Of a DNA stretch of 64,000 bases, positions 26,849 through 36,603 are shown piece after piece. Made by a program: the position numbers and the translations under genes. Numbering within the stretch: the stretch's first letter is position 1; the number at the start of each line of letters is the position of its first letter. The notes below the pieces were generated by a model that worked only from the letters and a program-made list of their open reading frames with translations, made no database searches and was not told the DNA's origin. This DNA comes from Lachnospiraceae bacterium (GTDB lineage Bacteria; Bacillota; Clostridia; Lachnospirales; Lachnospiraceae), in the NCBI GenBank assembly GCA_016283575.1, contig JAEEND010000007.1:372001-436000 (forward strand), given 5' to 3'.

Positions 26849-26926
26849 CTCCCCTTAGGGTGATATGTATCTTCCCGTTACCGGATGTCCGGTAATGGGA
26901 GTACATCACACTTCGGGGAGTTTTTT
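26849..26926 (+). terminator. long compound hairpin with T-run after the MBG gene
   Basis: Outer stem CTCCCC/GGGGAG (26849-26854 with 26915-26920), a middle block GTGAT.TGTA with TACATCAC, and an inner 11-bp stem CCCGTTACCGG/CCGGTAATGGG (26874-26884 with 26889-26899). Six T follow. It should stop transcription, but it is far longer than an ordinary terminator. Confidence 0.75.
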
Positions 26927-27032
26927 GTTTCGTAATGATAGCAAATTGTACACGGAATTTTTGTTTAATTAACAGATTGATGATATAATTATAAAAAGTG
27001 TGATAATTCACATCGGGGAGGTTTAACTGTAT

Positions 27033-29444
27033 ATGCGTTTTTATCTAAACAACAATTGGCTGTTTTCACCTGCATTCACCGAGGATATCGTAAATCCCCT
27101 CGCTTCCGTTGAAGGAATGGAACAAGTCCGCATTCCCCACACGGTAAAAGAAATGCCTTTTAATTATTTTGACGAGGGCATTTATCAGATGCTTTCCGCA
27201 TACCGAAAATCCTTCTTTTTAGAGAAAAAATATGAAAGTAAACGAATTCTTCTGACCTTTGAGGCAGTTGCCCATGTTGCAAAGCTCTATGTGAACGGAG
27301 AATATATTCTTACCCATAACTCGGGATATACCGCTTTTACGGCGGATATTACGGACTATGTGCGCTTTGATGCAGAGAACGTGATAGTGCTGTCCGTGGA
27401 TTCCAGAGAAGATAAGATAAATGTTCCTCCCTTCGGCAAGGTGATTGATTACATGACCTACGGCGGCATCTACAGAGATGTATATCTTGATATAAAAAAT
27501 CCCGTATATATCAAAGACATTTTCTTATATTCAGCCTTTGAAGGCGAAAGAATATATTTAAATACCGAACTTGAAATAGAGAAATTAAGAGATTCTGTGA
27601 CAGTTAAACAGTTCATAGAGACAGAGGATGGAGAAGTAGAGCTTTCGATCGATGATTTAAGAATAAGTAACGGGAAAATGCTTTTTAAATGTGTTGCTCC
27701 GAAGATCATCAAAAAGTGGGATATTGATAATCCTAAGCTTTATAACATCCGTACCGAGATCTTTGAAAATAATCTGTGCGACGAAAGCGTTGTGCGATTT
27801 GGTTTCAGAGAAGCCAGGTTTAAAAAAGACGGTTTTTATTTAAACGGAAAGAAGCTTAAGATCCGGGGCCTCGATCGTCATCAGTGCTATCCCTATACAG
27901 GTTATGCAATGCCTAAATCCATGCAGGTAATGGATGCGGATATTTTAAAGCATGAGCTTTCACTTAATGCCGTAAGAACATCCCATTATCCCGATTCCCA
28001 TGATTTCATAGCCCGATGCGATGAGATTGGCCTTTTGGTATTTACCGAAATGCCGGGATGGCAATACATAGGTGACAGGGAATGGCAGGATGTGGCCTGC
28101 GAAAATGTTAAAGAAATGGTTACACAGTATCGTAATCATCCTTCAATAATACTGTGGGGAGTCCGCATCAATGAATCCGTAGACAGCGATGAATTTTACA
28201 AACGGACCAATGAAATAGCGCATTCCCTCGATAAGACGCGCCAAACAGGCGGAGTCCGTAACTTTAAAAAGAGTCATTTATTCGAGGATGTTTATACCTA
28301 CAATGATTTTTCACATAACGGTAAGACGCCGGGCTGTGAGCCCAAGAAAAACGTGACCTCCGACATGGAAAAAGGATATCTCATCACGGAATATAACGGT
28401 CATATGTATCCTACAAAAGCCTTCGATCAGGAAGACAGGAGACTTGAGCATGCTCTTCGCCATGCAAGAGTCATAGACTCGGTTGCGGGAGAAAAAGATA
28501 TTGCAGGTTCTTTTGGCTGGTGTATGGCAGATTATAACACTCACAGAGACTTTGGCTCCGGCGACCGTATCTGTTATCATGGCGTTCTTGATATGTTCAG
28601 AAACGAAAAGATGGCGGCCAATGTATATTCATCCCAGGGAGATAAGGACTTTCTCGAAGTATCCTCCACCATGGATATCGGAGAGCATCCTGAATGTAAC
28701 CGCGGCGAAACCTTCATATTCACTAATGCCGATGAAGTCAATTTTTATAAAGATGATGTAAAGATAACCACTTATAAGAAGAATGATTCGCCCTTTAAGA
28801 ATCTTAAGCACGGCCCCATTCCCATCAATGACTTCGTGGGAGATGCCCTTGTAAATGAAAAAGATTTCAGTAAAAAGACCCGTGAGGACGTAAAGAAGGT
28901 TTTAAATGCCTTTGCGATGTACGGCTTCGGCGGAATGCCTAAGTCCGTGATGCTCACCGCAGGGAAGCTCATGCTTATCAAGCATATCAGCATGGAAAGA
29001 GCTGTGGGCCTGTATACCAAATACGTAGGAAACTGGGGAGAGAAGGCTCCTGTTTATAAATACGAAGCGGTGAAGGCCGGGAAAGTAGTAAAGACATGTG
29101 TAAAGACAATCACGGAAGCCCCTTCCTTACAGGTAATTCCGTCGAGTGATTCTTTTTACATTGATAAGACATATGACGTGGTGGCTTTAAGGATCCGGGC
29201 GGTGGATGAATACGGAAATGTGCTTCCTTTCTTTAATGAGCCTGTTTCCATAAGCATTTCCGGACCTGTTGAACTTATAGGCCCCAATATTTCATGCCTT
29301 AGAGGCGGCATGGGCGGCACATATTTACGTTCATTACCCGATGCAAAAGAAGGAGATACGGCCATCGTCACGATCATAAATGCACAGACCGAGACAGTAC
29401 GGCTTGAATTTTCGATACACAAAGAAGAAGTTAAGGAACTCTAG
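27033..29444 (+). CDS. glycoside hydrolase family 2 (beta-galactosidase-like)
   Basis: 803 residues, no signal peptide, so intracellular. Jelly-roll N domain (VEGMEQVRIPHTVKEMP, YVNGEYILTHNSGYTAFTAD), Ig-like domain, TIM barrel with RGLDRHQCYPYTGYAMP, acid/base Glu381 in WGVRINES and nucleophile Glu453 in LITEYNGH, then a C-terminal beta domain from about residue 690. Family 2 also holds beta-glucuronidases and beta-mannosidases; its place in an operon with a GH36 alpha-galactosidase and a GPH symporter favours galactosides. ATG at 27033 has GGGGAGG 11 bases upstream. A TATAAT box at 26974 is present but without a clear -35, suggesting an activator-dependent promoter. Confidence 0.88.
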   Translation: MRFYLNNNWLFSPAFTEDIVNPLASVEGMEQVRIPHTVKEMPFNYFDEGIYQMLSAYRKSFFLEKKYESKRILLTFEAVAHVAKLYVNGEYILTHNSGYTAFTADITDYVRFDAENVIVLSVDSREDKINVPPFGKVIDYMTYGGIYRDVYLDIKNPVYIKDIFLYSAFEGERIYLNTELEIEKLRDSVTVKQFIETEDGEVELSIDDLRISNGKMLFKCVAPKIIKKWDIDNPKLYNIRTEIFENNLCDESVVRFGFREARFKKDGFYLNGKKLKIRGLDRHQCYPYTGYAMPKSMQVMDADILKHELSLNAVRTSHYPDSHDFIARCDEIGLLVFTEMPGWQYIGDREWQDVACENVKEMVTQYRNHPSIILWGVRINESVDSDEFYKRTNEIAHSLDKTRQTGGVRNFKKSHLFEDVYTYNDFSHNGKTPGCEPKKNVTSDMEKGYLITEYNGHMYPTKAFDQEDRRLEHALRHARVIDSVAGEKDIAGSFGWCMADYNTHRDFGSGDRICYHGVLDMFRNEKMAANVYSSQGDKDFLEVSSTMDIGEHPECNRGETFIFTNADEVNFYKDDVKITTYKKNDSPFKNLKHGPIPINDFVGDALVNEKDFSKKTREDVKKVLNAFAMYGFGGMPKSVMLTAGKLMLIKHISMERAVGLYTKYVGNWGEKAPVYKYEAVKAGKVVKTCVKTITEAPSLQVIPSSDSFYIDKTYDVVALRIRAVDEYGNVLPFFNEPVSISISGPVELIGPNISCLRGGMGGTYLRSLPDAKEGDTAIVTIINAQTETVRLEFSIHKEEVKEL

Positions 29445-29455
29445 GAGGTGGCTTG

Positions 29456-30925
29456 ATGACTCAGGAAAAGAAAAACTTGATTAACTATCCCATAGGAACA
29501 GTGGGACGTGATATGGTTTATAACCTGTTCACCAATTTTATTCTCATGTTCATTCTTTATACGAGGATAGGCATTACTCATGAACAGCTGGCTGCGATCA
29601 CTGCGATCATGGTGGCTGCCCGTATATTCGATGCTCTTAACGATCCCGTCATGGGAAATATCATCGAAAAGACCAGAACAAAATACGGTAAATTTAAACC
29701 ATGGCTTGCCATCGGAATAGTTCTTACAAGTGTGGTTGTATATCTTGCATTTAATACAAATCTCCAGGGATGGGACTTTATCATATTCTTTGGCATCATT
29801 TATTTTATGTACAGTATCACATATACCATGCATGATATTTCCTACTGGGGCATGGTGCCTGCTTTATCAAAGGACAGCGATACAAGAAACAAATTAACGG
29901 CAAGAGCGACTCTCTTTGCAGGTATCGGCGGAACCATCGCATCCATCTGCATTCCTTTATTTACTACAGGTGAATTTGCTCTCGGAGGAAGCGCTAAAAC
30001 CGCCTACGGAAGGATCGCTCTCATAATCGCAGTGCTTTCACCCTTATTTATTCTCTTTACTCTTTTCGGAACAAAGGAAAACAGAGATGATATGGAGACG
30101 GAAGCGCCTCCTTTAAGCTTTAAGAAGATTGCCGACACCATCGTAAAGAATGACCAGTTAATGATCGTTGCCCTTGCATTCTTGCTTCAGGAAATCGGAA
30201 ACGGCATAGTGCTCGGCGGCGCGGGAAGCAATTATATATATTTTGAATTCGGTTATGAAGGCGGCATGTATTCGACCTTCACAACCGTCGGCATGATGGC
30301 AACAGCGATACTGATGGTATTTTATCCTGCTATTTCAAGGAAAGTATCAAGAAAGAAACTGGTTTACATAATGACAGTGGGAGCAGCCGTCGGATACCTG
30401 ACCCAGCTTTGCGGTGGCGTATTTATGCCAAGCTCCACCATCAAGTTCTGGGTTCTTACCATAGGCTTCATGCTTGCCAACTTCGGTCAGTACGGCTTCT
30501 ATCTGGTACTTATGATCTCCATCATAAATACGGTAGAGTACAACGAATATAAATACGGAACCCGCGATGAAGCGATCATTACTTCAATGAGACCCTTCCT
30601 TACCAAGCTTTCAAGTTCCGTAACCGTTATTATCACATCCTTAACATACATGCTCTTTAAGGTAACCGATTATACCAACAAGATTTCAGAGTATGAGACC
30701 CAGGCAGAGCAGGGCCTTGTAACGGCAGCTGAGAAGACAAGTCTTATAAGTGACATTATCGCAGGAGTTGCAGATTATCAGAAAGTAGGACTTCTTGCAT
30801 CCATGACGGTCCTTCCCTTCGCAATGATGCTCATAGCTTCGATAATCTACATAAAGAAATACGATCTTACGGAAGAAGTTTATGACGATATTTGCAGGAA
30901 AATAGAAACAAGAAAGGAATCATAA
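29456..30925 (+). CDS. GPH-family sugar:cation symporter
   Basis: 489 residues with about 12 hydrophobic segments; inner-membrane glycoside-pentoside-hexuronide:cation symporter (MelB/LacS relatives). Family marks: IGTVGRDMVYNL near the start, ARIFDALNDPVMG in the first cytoplasmic loop, RTKYGKFKPW and YTMHDISYWGMVPAL. It lacks the PTS-IIA-like tail of LacS. ATG at 29456 is 7 bases after AGGAGG; an in-frame TTG one codon upstream was not chosen. Between GH2 (11 bases) and GH36 (1 base), so it should import the galactoside these enzymes split. Confidence 0.92.
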   Translation: MTQEKKNLINYPIGTVGRDMVYNLFTNFILMFILYTRIGITHEQLAAITAIMVAARIFDALNDPVMGNIIEKTRTKYGKFKPWLAIGIVLTSVVVYLAFNTNLQGWDFIIFFGIIYFMYSITYTMHDISYWGMVPALSKDSDTRNKLTARATLFAGIGGTIASICIPLFTTGEFALGGSAKTAYGRIALIIAVLSPLFILFTLFGTKENRDDMETEAPPLSFKKIADTIVKNDQLMIVALAFLLQEIGNGIVLGGAGSNYIYFEFGYEGGMYSTFTTVGMMATAILMVFYPAISRKVSRKKLVYIMTVGAAVGYLTQLCGGVFMPSSTIKFWVLTIGFMLANFGQYGFYLVLMISIINTVEYNEYKYGTRDEAIITSMRPFLTKLSSSVTVIITSLTYMLFKVTDYTNKISEYETQAEQGLVTAAEKTSLISDIIAGVADYQKVGLLASMTVLPFAMMLIASIIYIKKYDLTEEVYDDICRKIETRKES

Positions 30926-30926
30926 G

Positions 30927-33263
30927 ATGATTTTTTCTAAAGACAGATTCTTTTTACTTAATACAGAAAGCAGTTCTTATGCATTTTCCGTAACAGATGA
31001 AGGTGTGGTGACACACCTTCATTTTGGCGGGAAAATAAATGTTCCCGGTGAAATGGAAAAAGCGGCGGAAGCACTTCAGGAAAAAGTGAGCCACGGCAAG
31101 GGCACCACCGTTGAATATAAGCCCGGCACCAATATTTCCATGGATGATGTACTGCTTGAGGTATCAGCTCCGGGAAAGGGCGATATAAGGGACTTTTTTC
31201 TGGAGATCGAATATGAAGACGGCACAGTTACAAGTGATTTTCTTTTTGATTCCTATGAAATACTTGATCCTCACGAAAATACATGTGAAACAATGCCTTT
31301 ATCCTACGGCGCCGACGACCTTATCAAGATCACTTTAAAAGAAGCCGTAAAGCCCGTTAAGTTAGAGCTTTTCTATTCCGTATTCGAAAAAGAAAATGTC
31401 ATAGCAAGAAGAGCTGTTTTACGAAATGAAGGCAGCGAAAAAATAAAGCTTCACCGCATTATGAGTAATCAGGTGGATTTCTATGGTGCAGACTATAAGA
31501 TGATAACCTTCGGCGGTAACTGGGTCCGTGAGATGGAAATGCACGAAACGAAAGTGAGCCACGGGCTCTTTGTAAACAGGACTCTTTCGGGCGTATCCTC
31601 CAACAGAAATAATCCCTTTGTAATGGTGGGTGGCGATGACTTCACGGAAAAGCACGGAGAAGGCTACGGCTTCAATATCCTATATTCGGGAAATCACTAT
31701 GAAGCACTTGATGTAAGCGGTTTCTATAAGACAAGGTTTTTACAGGGAATATGTCCTGAAACCTTTGAATGGACCATTGAGCCCGGGGCATCATTCGAAA
31801 CTCCCGAGGCTGTCATGACCTATTCCGATACGGGATACCGTGGTGTTTCTTTAAATATGCAGCATTTTGTAAAGAAACACATTGTCCCTGGCAGATTCCG
31901 CGATGAAACGCGCCCCATTCTTCTTAACTCCTGGGAAGCCTGCTACTTTAAGATCAATGAAACGAAGCTTTTAAATCTTGCATCAAAAGCAAAAGAAGCG
32001 GGGGTTGAACTTTTTGTAATGGATGACGGCTGGTTTAAAGGCCGTAATGATGACCATACATCATTGGGAGACTGGGAAGTTGATACGGAAAAATTACCAA
32101 ATGGCATAAAAGGATTGTCCGAGAAGATACATGAAATGGGTCTTAAGTTCGGTATCTGGGTTGAACCTGAAATGATCAATGAAGATTCGGATCTTTACAG
32201 AGCACATCCAGAATATGCCATGAAGATAGAAGGAAGAGACCATTCCCTCGGAAGAAATCAGATGATCTTAGATCTGACCAATCCGGAAGCAGTTGATTTT
32301 GTGATAGAATCAATGAGCCGTGTATTCTCATCCGGTAAGATCGAATACGTTAAATGGGATATGAACCGTTTCTTTTCGGATGTTTATTCAAGGGTCCTTC
32401 CCCATGAACGTCAGAAAGAAACTCTTCACAGATATGTGATCAATTTATACAGGATCATGAAGACCCTTACGGAGAGATTCCCCGATATATTGTTTGAAGG
32501 TTGCGCATCCGGCGGTAACAGATTTGACCTTGGTATCTTAAGCTACTTCCCGCAGATCTGGGGCTCCGATGATACGGATGCCGTAATGCGCATGATGATC
32601 CAGAGGGGATACTCCTACGGCTATCCCATGAATACGGTGGGAAGTCATGTATCAGCCTGCCCCAATCATCAGACCTTAAGAAATACACCACTTTATACAA
32701 GATACAATATCGCTTCTTTTGGAGCTTTCGGATACGAGATGAATCTCGGAGAATTGACCGGGGAAGAGTTTTCGGAAGTAAAGCGCCAGGTGGAAGCTCA
32801 GAAAAAGTGGCGGGATGTTTATTTTAACGGGGACTTTTATGTAATTAACGATAACCAGTGGATGGTAGTTTCCGAAGATAAAAAGAAAGCCATTGCCGTG
32901 ATCTTTAATAAGCTTGTCAACCCCAACGATTTCTTCTTTAATCTGAAGACAGAGGGACTTGCAGATGATAAAATATATCATATGTACAACGAACCCCTTA
33001 AACATAATATTAAAGAGTTCGGGGATCTTGTAAATATGGTATCTCCCATCAGAGTGAAGAAGGATTCTCTTATTCACAATGTCCTCGCCAAGGTCATTAA
33101 GATGGATGGGGAAAAAGAAGATTATGTGGTAAGCGGAGCTCTGTTAAATAAAGCGGGCATCAGGCTTACACAGGCCTTCGGAGGCACGGGATATAATAGT
33201 GAAACAAGAAAGTTCCAGGATTTTGAATCCAGGATATATTACATCGAAGAGGTAGAAGCGTGA
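30927..33263 (+). CDS. alpha-galactosidase, GH36
   Basis: Releases alpha-linked galactose from melibiose, raffinose or galactomannan-derived oligosaccharides in the cytoplasm. 778 residues. Beta-rich N domain, then a TIM barrel with FVMDDGWFKGRNDDHTSLGD, the nucleophile Asp478 in YVKWDMNRFF, and the acid/base Asp548 in WGSDDTDAVMR, plus the conserved CASGGNRFDLG. ATG at 30927 lies one base after the symporter stop, with AAAGGA before it. The next gene overlaps its stop by 4 bases. Confidence 0.95.
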   Translation: MIFSKDRFFLLNTESSSYAFSVTDEGVVTHLHFGGKINVPGEMEKAAEALQEKVSHGKGTTVEYKPGTNISMDDVLLEVSAPGKGDIRDFFLEIEYEDGTVTSDFLFDSYEILDPHENTCETMPLSYGADDLIKITLKEAVKPVKLELFYSVFEKENVIARRAVLRNEGSEKIKLHRIMSNQVDFYGADYKMITFGGNWVREMEMHETKVSHGLFVNRTLSGVSSNRNNPFVMVGGDDFTEKHGEGYGFNILYSGNHYEALDVSGFYKTRFLQGICPETFEWTIEPGASFETPEAVMTYSDTGYRGVSLNMQHFVKKHIVPGRFRDETRPILLNSWEACYFKINETKLLNLASKAKEAGVELFVMDDGWFKGRNDDHTSLGDWEVDTEKLPNGIKGLSEKIHEMGLKFGIWVEPEMINEDSDLYRAHPEYAMKIEGRDHSLGRNQMILDLTNPEAVDFVIESMSRVFSSGKIEYVKWDMNRFFSDVYSRVLPHERQKETLHRYVINLYRIMKTLTERFPDILFEGCASGGNRFDLGILSYFPQIWGSDDTDAVMRMMIQRGYSYGYPMNTVGSHVSACPNHQTLRNTPLYTRYNIASFGAFGYEMNLGELTGEEFSEVKRQVEAQKKWRDVYFNGDFYVINDNQWMVVSEDKKKAIAVIFNKLVNPNDFFFNLKTEGLADDKIYHMYNEPLKHNIKEFGDLVNMVSPIRVKKDSLIHNVLAKVIKMDGEKEDYVVSGALLNKAGIRLTQAFGGTGYNSETRKFQDFESRIYYIEEVEA

Positions 33264-35455
33264 CTAACTTGGAATACGAAGAAAAAATAACCGACGAGAT
33301 AAAAAGAGCGGTGGAAGCTGAAGATGACGGAGCGCTCCTTCAAAGCTTAAATGACTACATAGGCCTGCTTCGCGAAATGGGGCGATATGATGAGTCATAT
33401 GTTATTGCGGATAGGATCCTGGATCTTTCTAACCGCATGGGACTTAAAGGAAGTATTCCCTATGCCACATGCATGTTAAATGTGGCAACTGCCTACAGGG
33501 CAGGCGGCGAGCTTCAGAAGTCGTTAGAGTATTATGAGCTTGCGGAGGAAACCTATAAAAAAGCCCTTCCCCCAAAATCAATGCTTCTTGCAAGCTTCTA
33601 TAACAACAAGGCCCTTTTATATCAGGAAATGGGTGACATCCATAACGCCATTACCGCTCTTGAAATGGCACTTTTAATATCAACGGACAATGACGAAAAA
33701 TACGAAATGGCGGTAACCCATGCCAACCTCGCCAATACATTCATTGCGACTCTCGATCAGGAAAAAGCCCGCGAAGAAGCTTTGATCGCGGTAAGCATGT
33801 TCAGAAAACAGAAGGTAGAAGACGAACATCTGGCAGCAGCCCTTTATGCGCTGGGTCTTACCATGGGTTCGGAAGGCGAAGATACATTAAAAGAAGCTCT
33901 CGAGATGGTTTTAAAGCATTCCGGCAAGACGGAATTCTATTATCGGATAAAGGATGCTCTAAAGTTATTTTCAAAGGGTCCCGGCTACGGCCTGAGGATT
34001 TCCCGAAAATTATATGAAAAATATTTTAAACCCGCGCTTGAATCGGAGCTTCCGGGTTATGTCGATAAGGTGGCAGTTGCCTTAATGGGCCGCGGCTCCG
34101 ATTGCTTTGGCTTTGATGACGAATTGTCAAGAGATCATGACTGGGGTCCGGATCTGTGTATTTTTACGGACAGAGAGACCTATGAATTGATAGGCGATAA
34201 GCTTAATAAGATCTATGAGAATCTTCCCGATGAAATAGACGGCGCAAAGCGCAGTAAAAAAGTAAGCACTCACAAGCGCCACGGTGTTTTCGTATACGAA
34301 GATTTCTTCAAGGATCTTCTTACCGTTTATCCCCTTAAAAAAGAAGATTATGCCATGGTTTCCGACTATGCTTTCTCACTCACCCAGAACGGAGAGATCT
34401 TTGCAGATCCCACCGGAGAGCTTGGAAAGATCAAAAAAGAGATATGGGAGAATTATCCCGAAAGCTTAAGGTATCTCCGTATTGCAGAATGTGCATCAAT
34501 GTTCTCACAATGCGGACAGTACAATCTTGCAAGGGTAAAAGAAAGAGGCGACGATATCACCGCATCCATTATGCTGGGTGATGCACTTAAATATGCTATG
34601 AAGCTTGCCCATTATATTGCAAAAGTACCGCTTCCCCATGATAAATGGCTTTTTATGAACATTAAGAACCTTCCCTTCGGAGAGGAACTTTCGCACCATT
34701 TAAAAGATGCAAAGAAAAAGGATTCCGTTTTAAAGCTTGGAAAGCTTTTGGCAGGACTCCTTTATAAAGAAGGCATAATAAGCGATTCCGACGATTATCT
34801 GGACCATCACAAGGAGGAGATAATCTTTAAGGCGGGACTTGTGGAGCTTTCCGAAGAAGAAATAATCACAAAGATCGTAAAGACAGAGTACGACGCCTTT
34901 GATAAGGTAAAGAACGAAGGCGGAAGAGCATATTGCCAGGATGATTTCTATACCTTCAATATTATGAGAAGAAGCCAGTACATGCTTTGGAACCGCGAGA
35001 TGCTCATGCAGTACCTATATGATTTTGAAAGAGAATTAAGTTACGGCCACAATCTCATTACCGAAAAATACGGTCGCATGATGGAATCGACCGCCCCTGA
35101 AAAGTATGCCGAGTTAAAGGAAAACTTCCCTGTAATAAGCGAAGATAAGCAGAAGTTAATTGATGCGGTAGCTGAAATACAGGTAGGTATGATGGAAGAA
35201 TTTGCCAAAGAATTCCCGGGACTTTCCGACAGAGCCCGCTCCATACATGCCTACGAGGACGATCCCTTTAATACTTCCTATGAAACCTATTTGAGGGGCG
35301 AGATCGGAACCTATTCAGACAAGATGATGGAATTATATGCAACTCATGTAGCTTCTTTTGCAAAAGAAGGAAGAAACATAGCCCGTGAGATCATGGAGAA
35401 TAACGTGAAATTATATGGCTATGATTCTTTGGAAGCTGCGGAAGCAAAAGCTTAA
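33260..35455 (+). CDS. TPR protein with DUF4037 (nucleotidyltransferase-like) and DUF4125 domains
   Basis: 731 residues, cytoplasmic. Residues about 1-225 are TPR helices (ATCMLNVATAYRAGGELQKS, YNNKALLYQEMGDIHNAIT). A DUF4037 domain follows at about 240-450; GRGSDCFGFDDELSRDHDW with DLCIF resembles the GS...DxD core of minimal nucleotidyltransferases. The C-terminal third (from about 530, with CQDDFYTFNIMRRSQYMLW) matches DUF4125. GTG start at 33260 overlaps the GH36 stop, so it belongs to the galactoside operon, although no metabolic role is obvious. It could modify a protein or small molecule, or act as a sensor. Domain names are recalled; function unknown. Confidence 0.78.
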   Translation: MTNLEYEEKITDEIKRAVEAEDDGALLQSLNDYIGLLREMGRYDESYVIADRILDLSNRMGLKGSIPYATCMLNVATAYRAGGELQKSLEYYELAEETYKKALPPKSMLLASFYNNKALLYQEMGDIHNAITALEMALLISTDNDEKYEMAVTHANLANTFIATLDQEKAREEALIAVSMFRKQKVEDEHLAAALYALGLTMGSEGEDTLKEALEMVLKHSGKTEFYYRIKDALKLFSKGPGYGLRISRKLYEKYFKPALESELPGYVDKVAVALMGRGSDCFGFDDELSRDHDWGPDLCIFTDRETYELIGDKLNKIYENLPDEIDGAKRSKKVSTHKRHGVFVYEDFFKDLLTVYPLKKEDYAMVSDYAFSLTQNGEIFADPTGELGKIKKEIWENYPESLRYLRIAECASMFSQCGQYNLARVKERGDDITASIMLGDALKYAMKLAHYIAKVPLPHDKWLFMNIKNLPFGEELSHHLKDAKKKDSVLKLGKLLAGLLYKEGIISDSDDYLDHHKEEIIFKAGLVELSEEEIITKIVKTEYDAFDKVKNEGGRAYCQDDFYTFNIMRRSQYMLWNREMLMQYLYDFERELSYGHNLITEKYGRMMESTAPEKYAELKENFPVISEDKQKLIDAVAEIQVGMMEEFAKEFPGLSDRARSIHAYEDDPFNTSYETYLRGEIGTYSDKMMELYATHVASFAKEGRNIAREIMENNVKLYGYDSLEAAEAKA

Positions 35456-35484
35456 AAGTTCTTTTGCCTATCCTTTAATAGGCA

Positions 35485-35513
35485 TTGAAAAGGAAAAACT
35501 CTTGGGATAAAAT
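35485..35513 (+). promoter_or_regulatory. cysE promoter close to the start codon
   Basis: TTGAAA (35485-35490), 17 bases, TAAAAT (35508-35513). The expected transcript start, 6-8 bases on, falls at 35519-35522, at or next to the cysE ATG. A 6-bp inverted repeat GCCTAT/ATAGGC (35466-35483) touches the -35 box and may be an operator. Confidence 0.6.
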
Positions 35514-35521
35514 ACTGAATT

Positions 35522-36184
35522 ATGGGAATTATAAAAGAAATCAAAGAAGAAATAAAAATAATCAGGGAACGTGACCCAGCAATACATTCAGACTGGGAAG
35601 TGCTTCTGTATCCAAGCTTTAAAGTCATGCTCAGCTACAGACGTGCTCATAAGCTCTATTTAAAGGGACATTATTTTTGGGCGCGTTACATTTCTCAGCG
35701 GGCAGCAAGAAGAACGGGGATTGAAATTCATCCCGGCGCCCAGATCGGAAAGGGTCTTTTCATAGACCACGGTAACGGCGTTATTATCGGTGAGACATCG
35801 ATAATAGGAGATAACTGTACTTTCTATCAGGGAGTTACCCTGGGAGGTACGGGAAAAGAACAGGGAAAGCGTCATCCCACCATCGGAAACAACGTAATGA
35901 TAAGCGCCGGCGCCAAGATCTTGGGATCCTTTAAGATCGGTGACAATTCAAAGATCGGCGCAGGTTCCGTTGTGCTTGAAGAAGTACCGCCCTGCTCTAC
36001 GGTTGTGGGTGTTCCCGGAAGGGTTGTAAAAAACAGCTGCATGGACATTCCTCAGAAGGAACTGTGCCAGACGGATCTCCCCGACCCCGTAAGAGAAGAT
36101 ATCCAGAATTTACAGAGAGCTAATTCTGAACTTATAAACAGGCTTTTGGAACTTGAAGAACGTGTAAAGGAGCTTAGCAAATAA
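35522..36184 (+). CDS. cysE: serine O-acetyltransferase
   Basis: First step of cysteine synthesis: serine plus acetyl-CoA to O-acetylserine. 220 residues, the shorter EpsC/CysE type. A helical N part (DPAIHSDWEVLLYPSFKVM) is followed by a left-handed beta-helix of hexapeptide repeats with the catalytic HPGAQIGKGLFIDHGNG and TLGGTGKEQGKRHP, and a tail ending in a short coiled coil. No ribosome binding site stands before ATG 35522; see the promoter just upstream. The stop overlaps the mrnC start by one base. Confidence 0.93.
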   Translation: MGIIKEIKEEIKIIRERDPAIHSDWEVLLYPSFKVMLSYRRAHKLYLKGHYFWARYISQRAARRTGIEIHPGAQIGKGLFIDHGNGVIIGETSIIGDNCTFYQGVTLGGTGKEQGKRHPTIGNNVMISAGAKILGSFKIGDNSKIGAGSVVLEEVPPCSTVVGVPGRVVKNSCMDIPQKELCQTDLPDPVREDIQNLQRANSELINRLLELEERVKELSK

Positions 36185-36603
36185 TGGAATTTTCGGAGAA
36201 TATAAAAGAGGAATATGATCTGCCCGACATTGAGCCTGAAGAGGTAGCGCCTCTCATGCTCGCATACATCGGTGATGCGGTTTATGAAACCGTTATCCGT
36301 ACCATTGTTATTTCTAAGGGTAACAGACAGATGTCAAGGGTACATAAGGATTCCACCGATCTTGTAAATGCCAAGGCCCAGGCCGACATGATAGATGCTA
36401 TCATGGACAGCCTTACCGAGGAAGAATTAAACATTTACAAAAGGGGAAGAAATCAGAAATCAGAGACCAAGGCCAAGAACGCTTCCGTCTCCGATTACAG
36501 AAAAGCCACAGGCTTTGAAGCATTGATGGGTTATCTTTTCCTTTCAAAAAGAAGCCCCAGAATGCTTGAGCTAATACGAAAGGGACTTAAAGATGTCATT
36601 TAA
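36184..36603 (+). CDS. mrnC: Mini-ribonuclease III
   Basis: 139 residues: a lone RNase III catalytic domain without the dsRNA-binding domain. It matures 23S rRNA in Firmicutes. Catalytic-site motif APLMLAYIGDAVYETVIR, then KAKNASVSDYRKATGFEALMGYLFL. Starts within TAATG and overlaps rlmB by 11 bases. Gene order cysE-mrnC-rlmB-sigH is the Firmicutes arrangement, here without cysS. Confidence 0.93.
   Translation: MEFSENIKEEYDLPDIEPEEVAPLMLAYIGDAVYETVIRTIVISKGNRQMSRVHKDSTDLVNAKAQADMIDAIMDSLTEEELNIYKRGRNQKSETKAKNASVSDYRKATGFEALMGYLFLSKRSPRMLELIRKGLKDVI

Noticed and set aside
35466-35483. Terminator between the galactoside operon and cysE
   Set aside because: Only a 6-bp stem and no T-run; more likely an operator or chance repeat.
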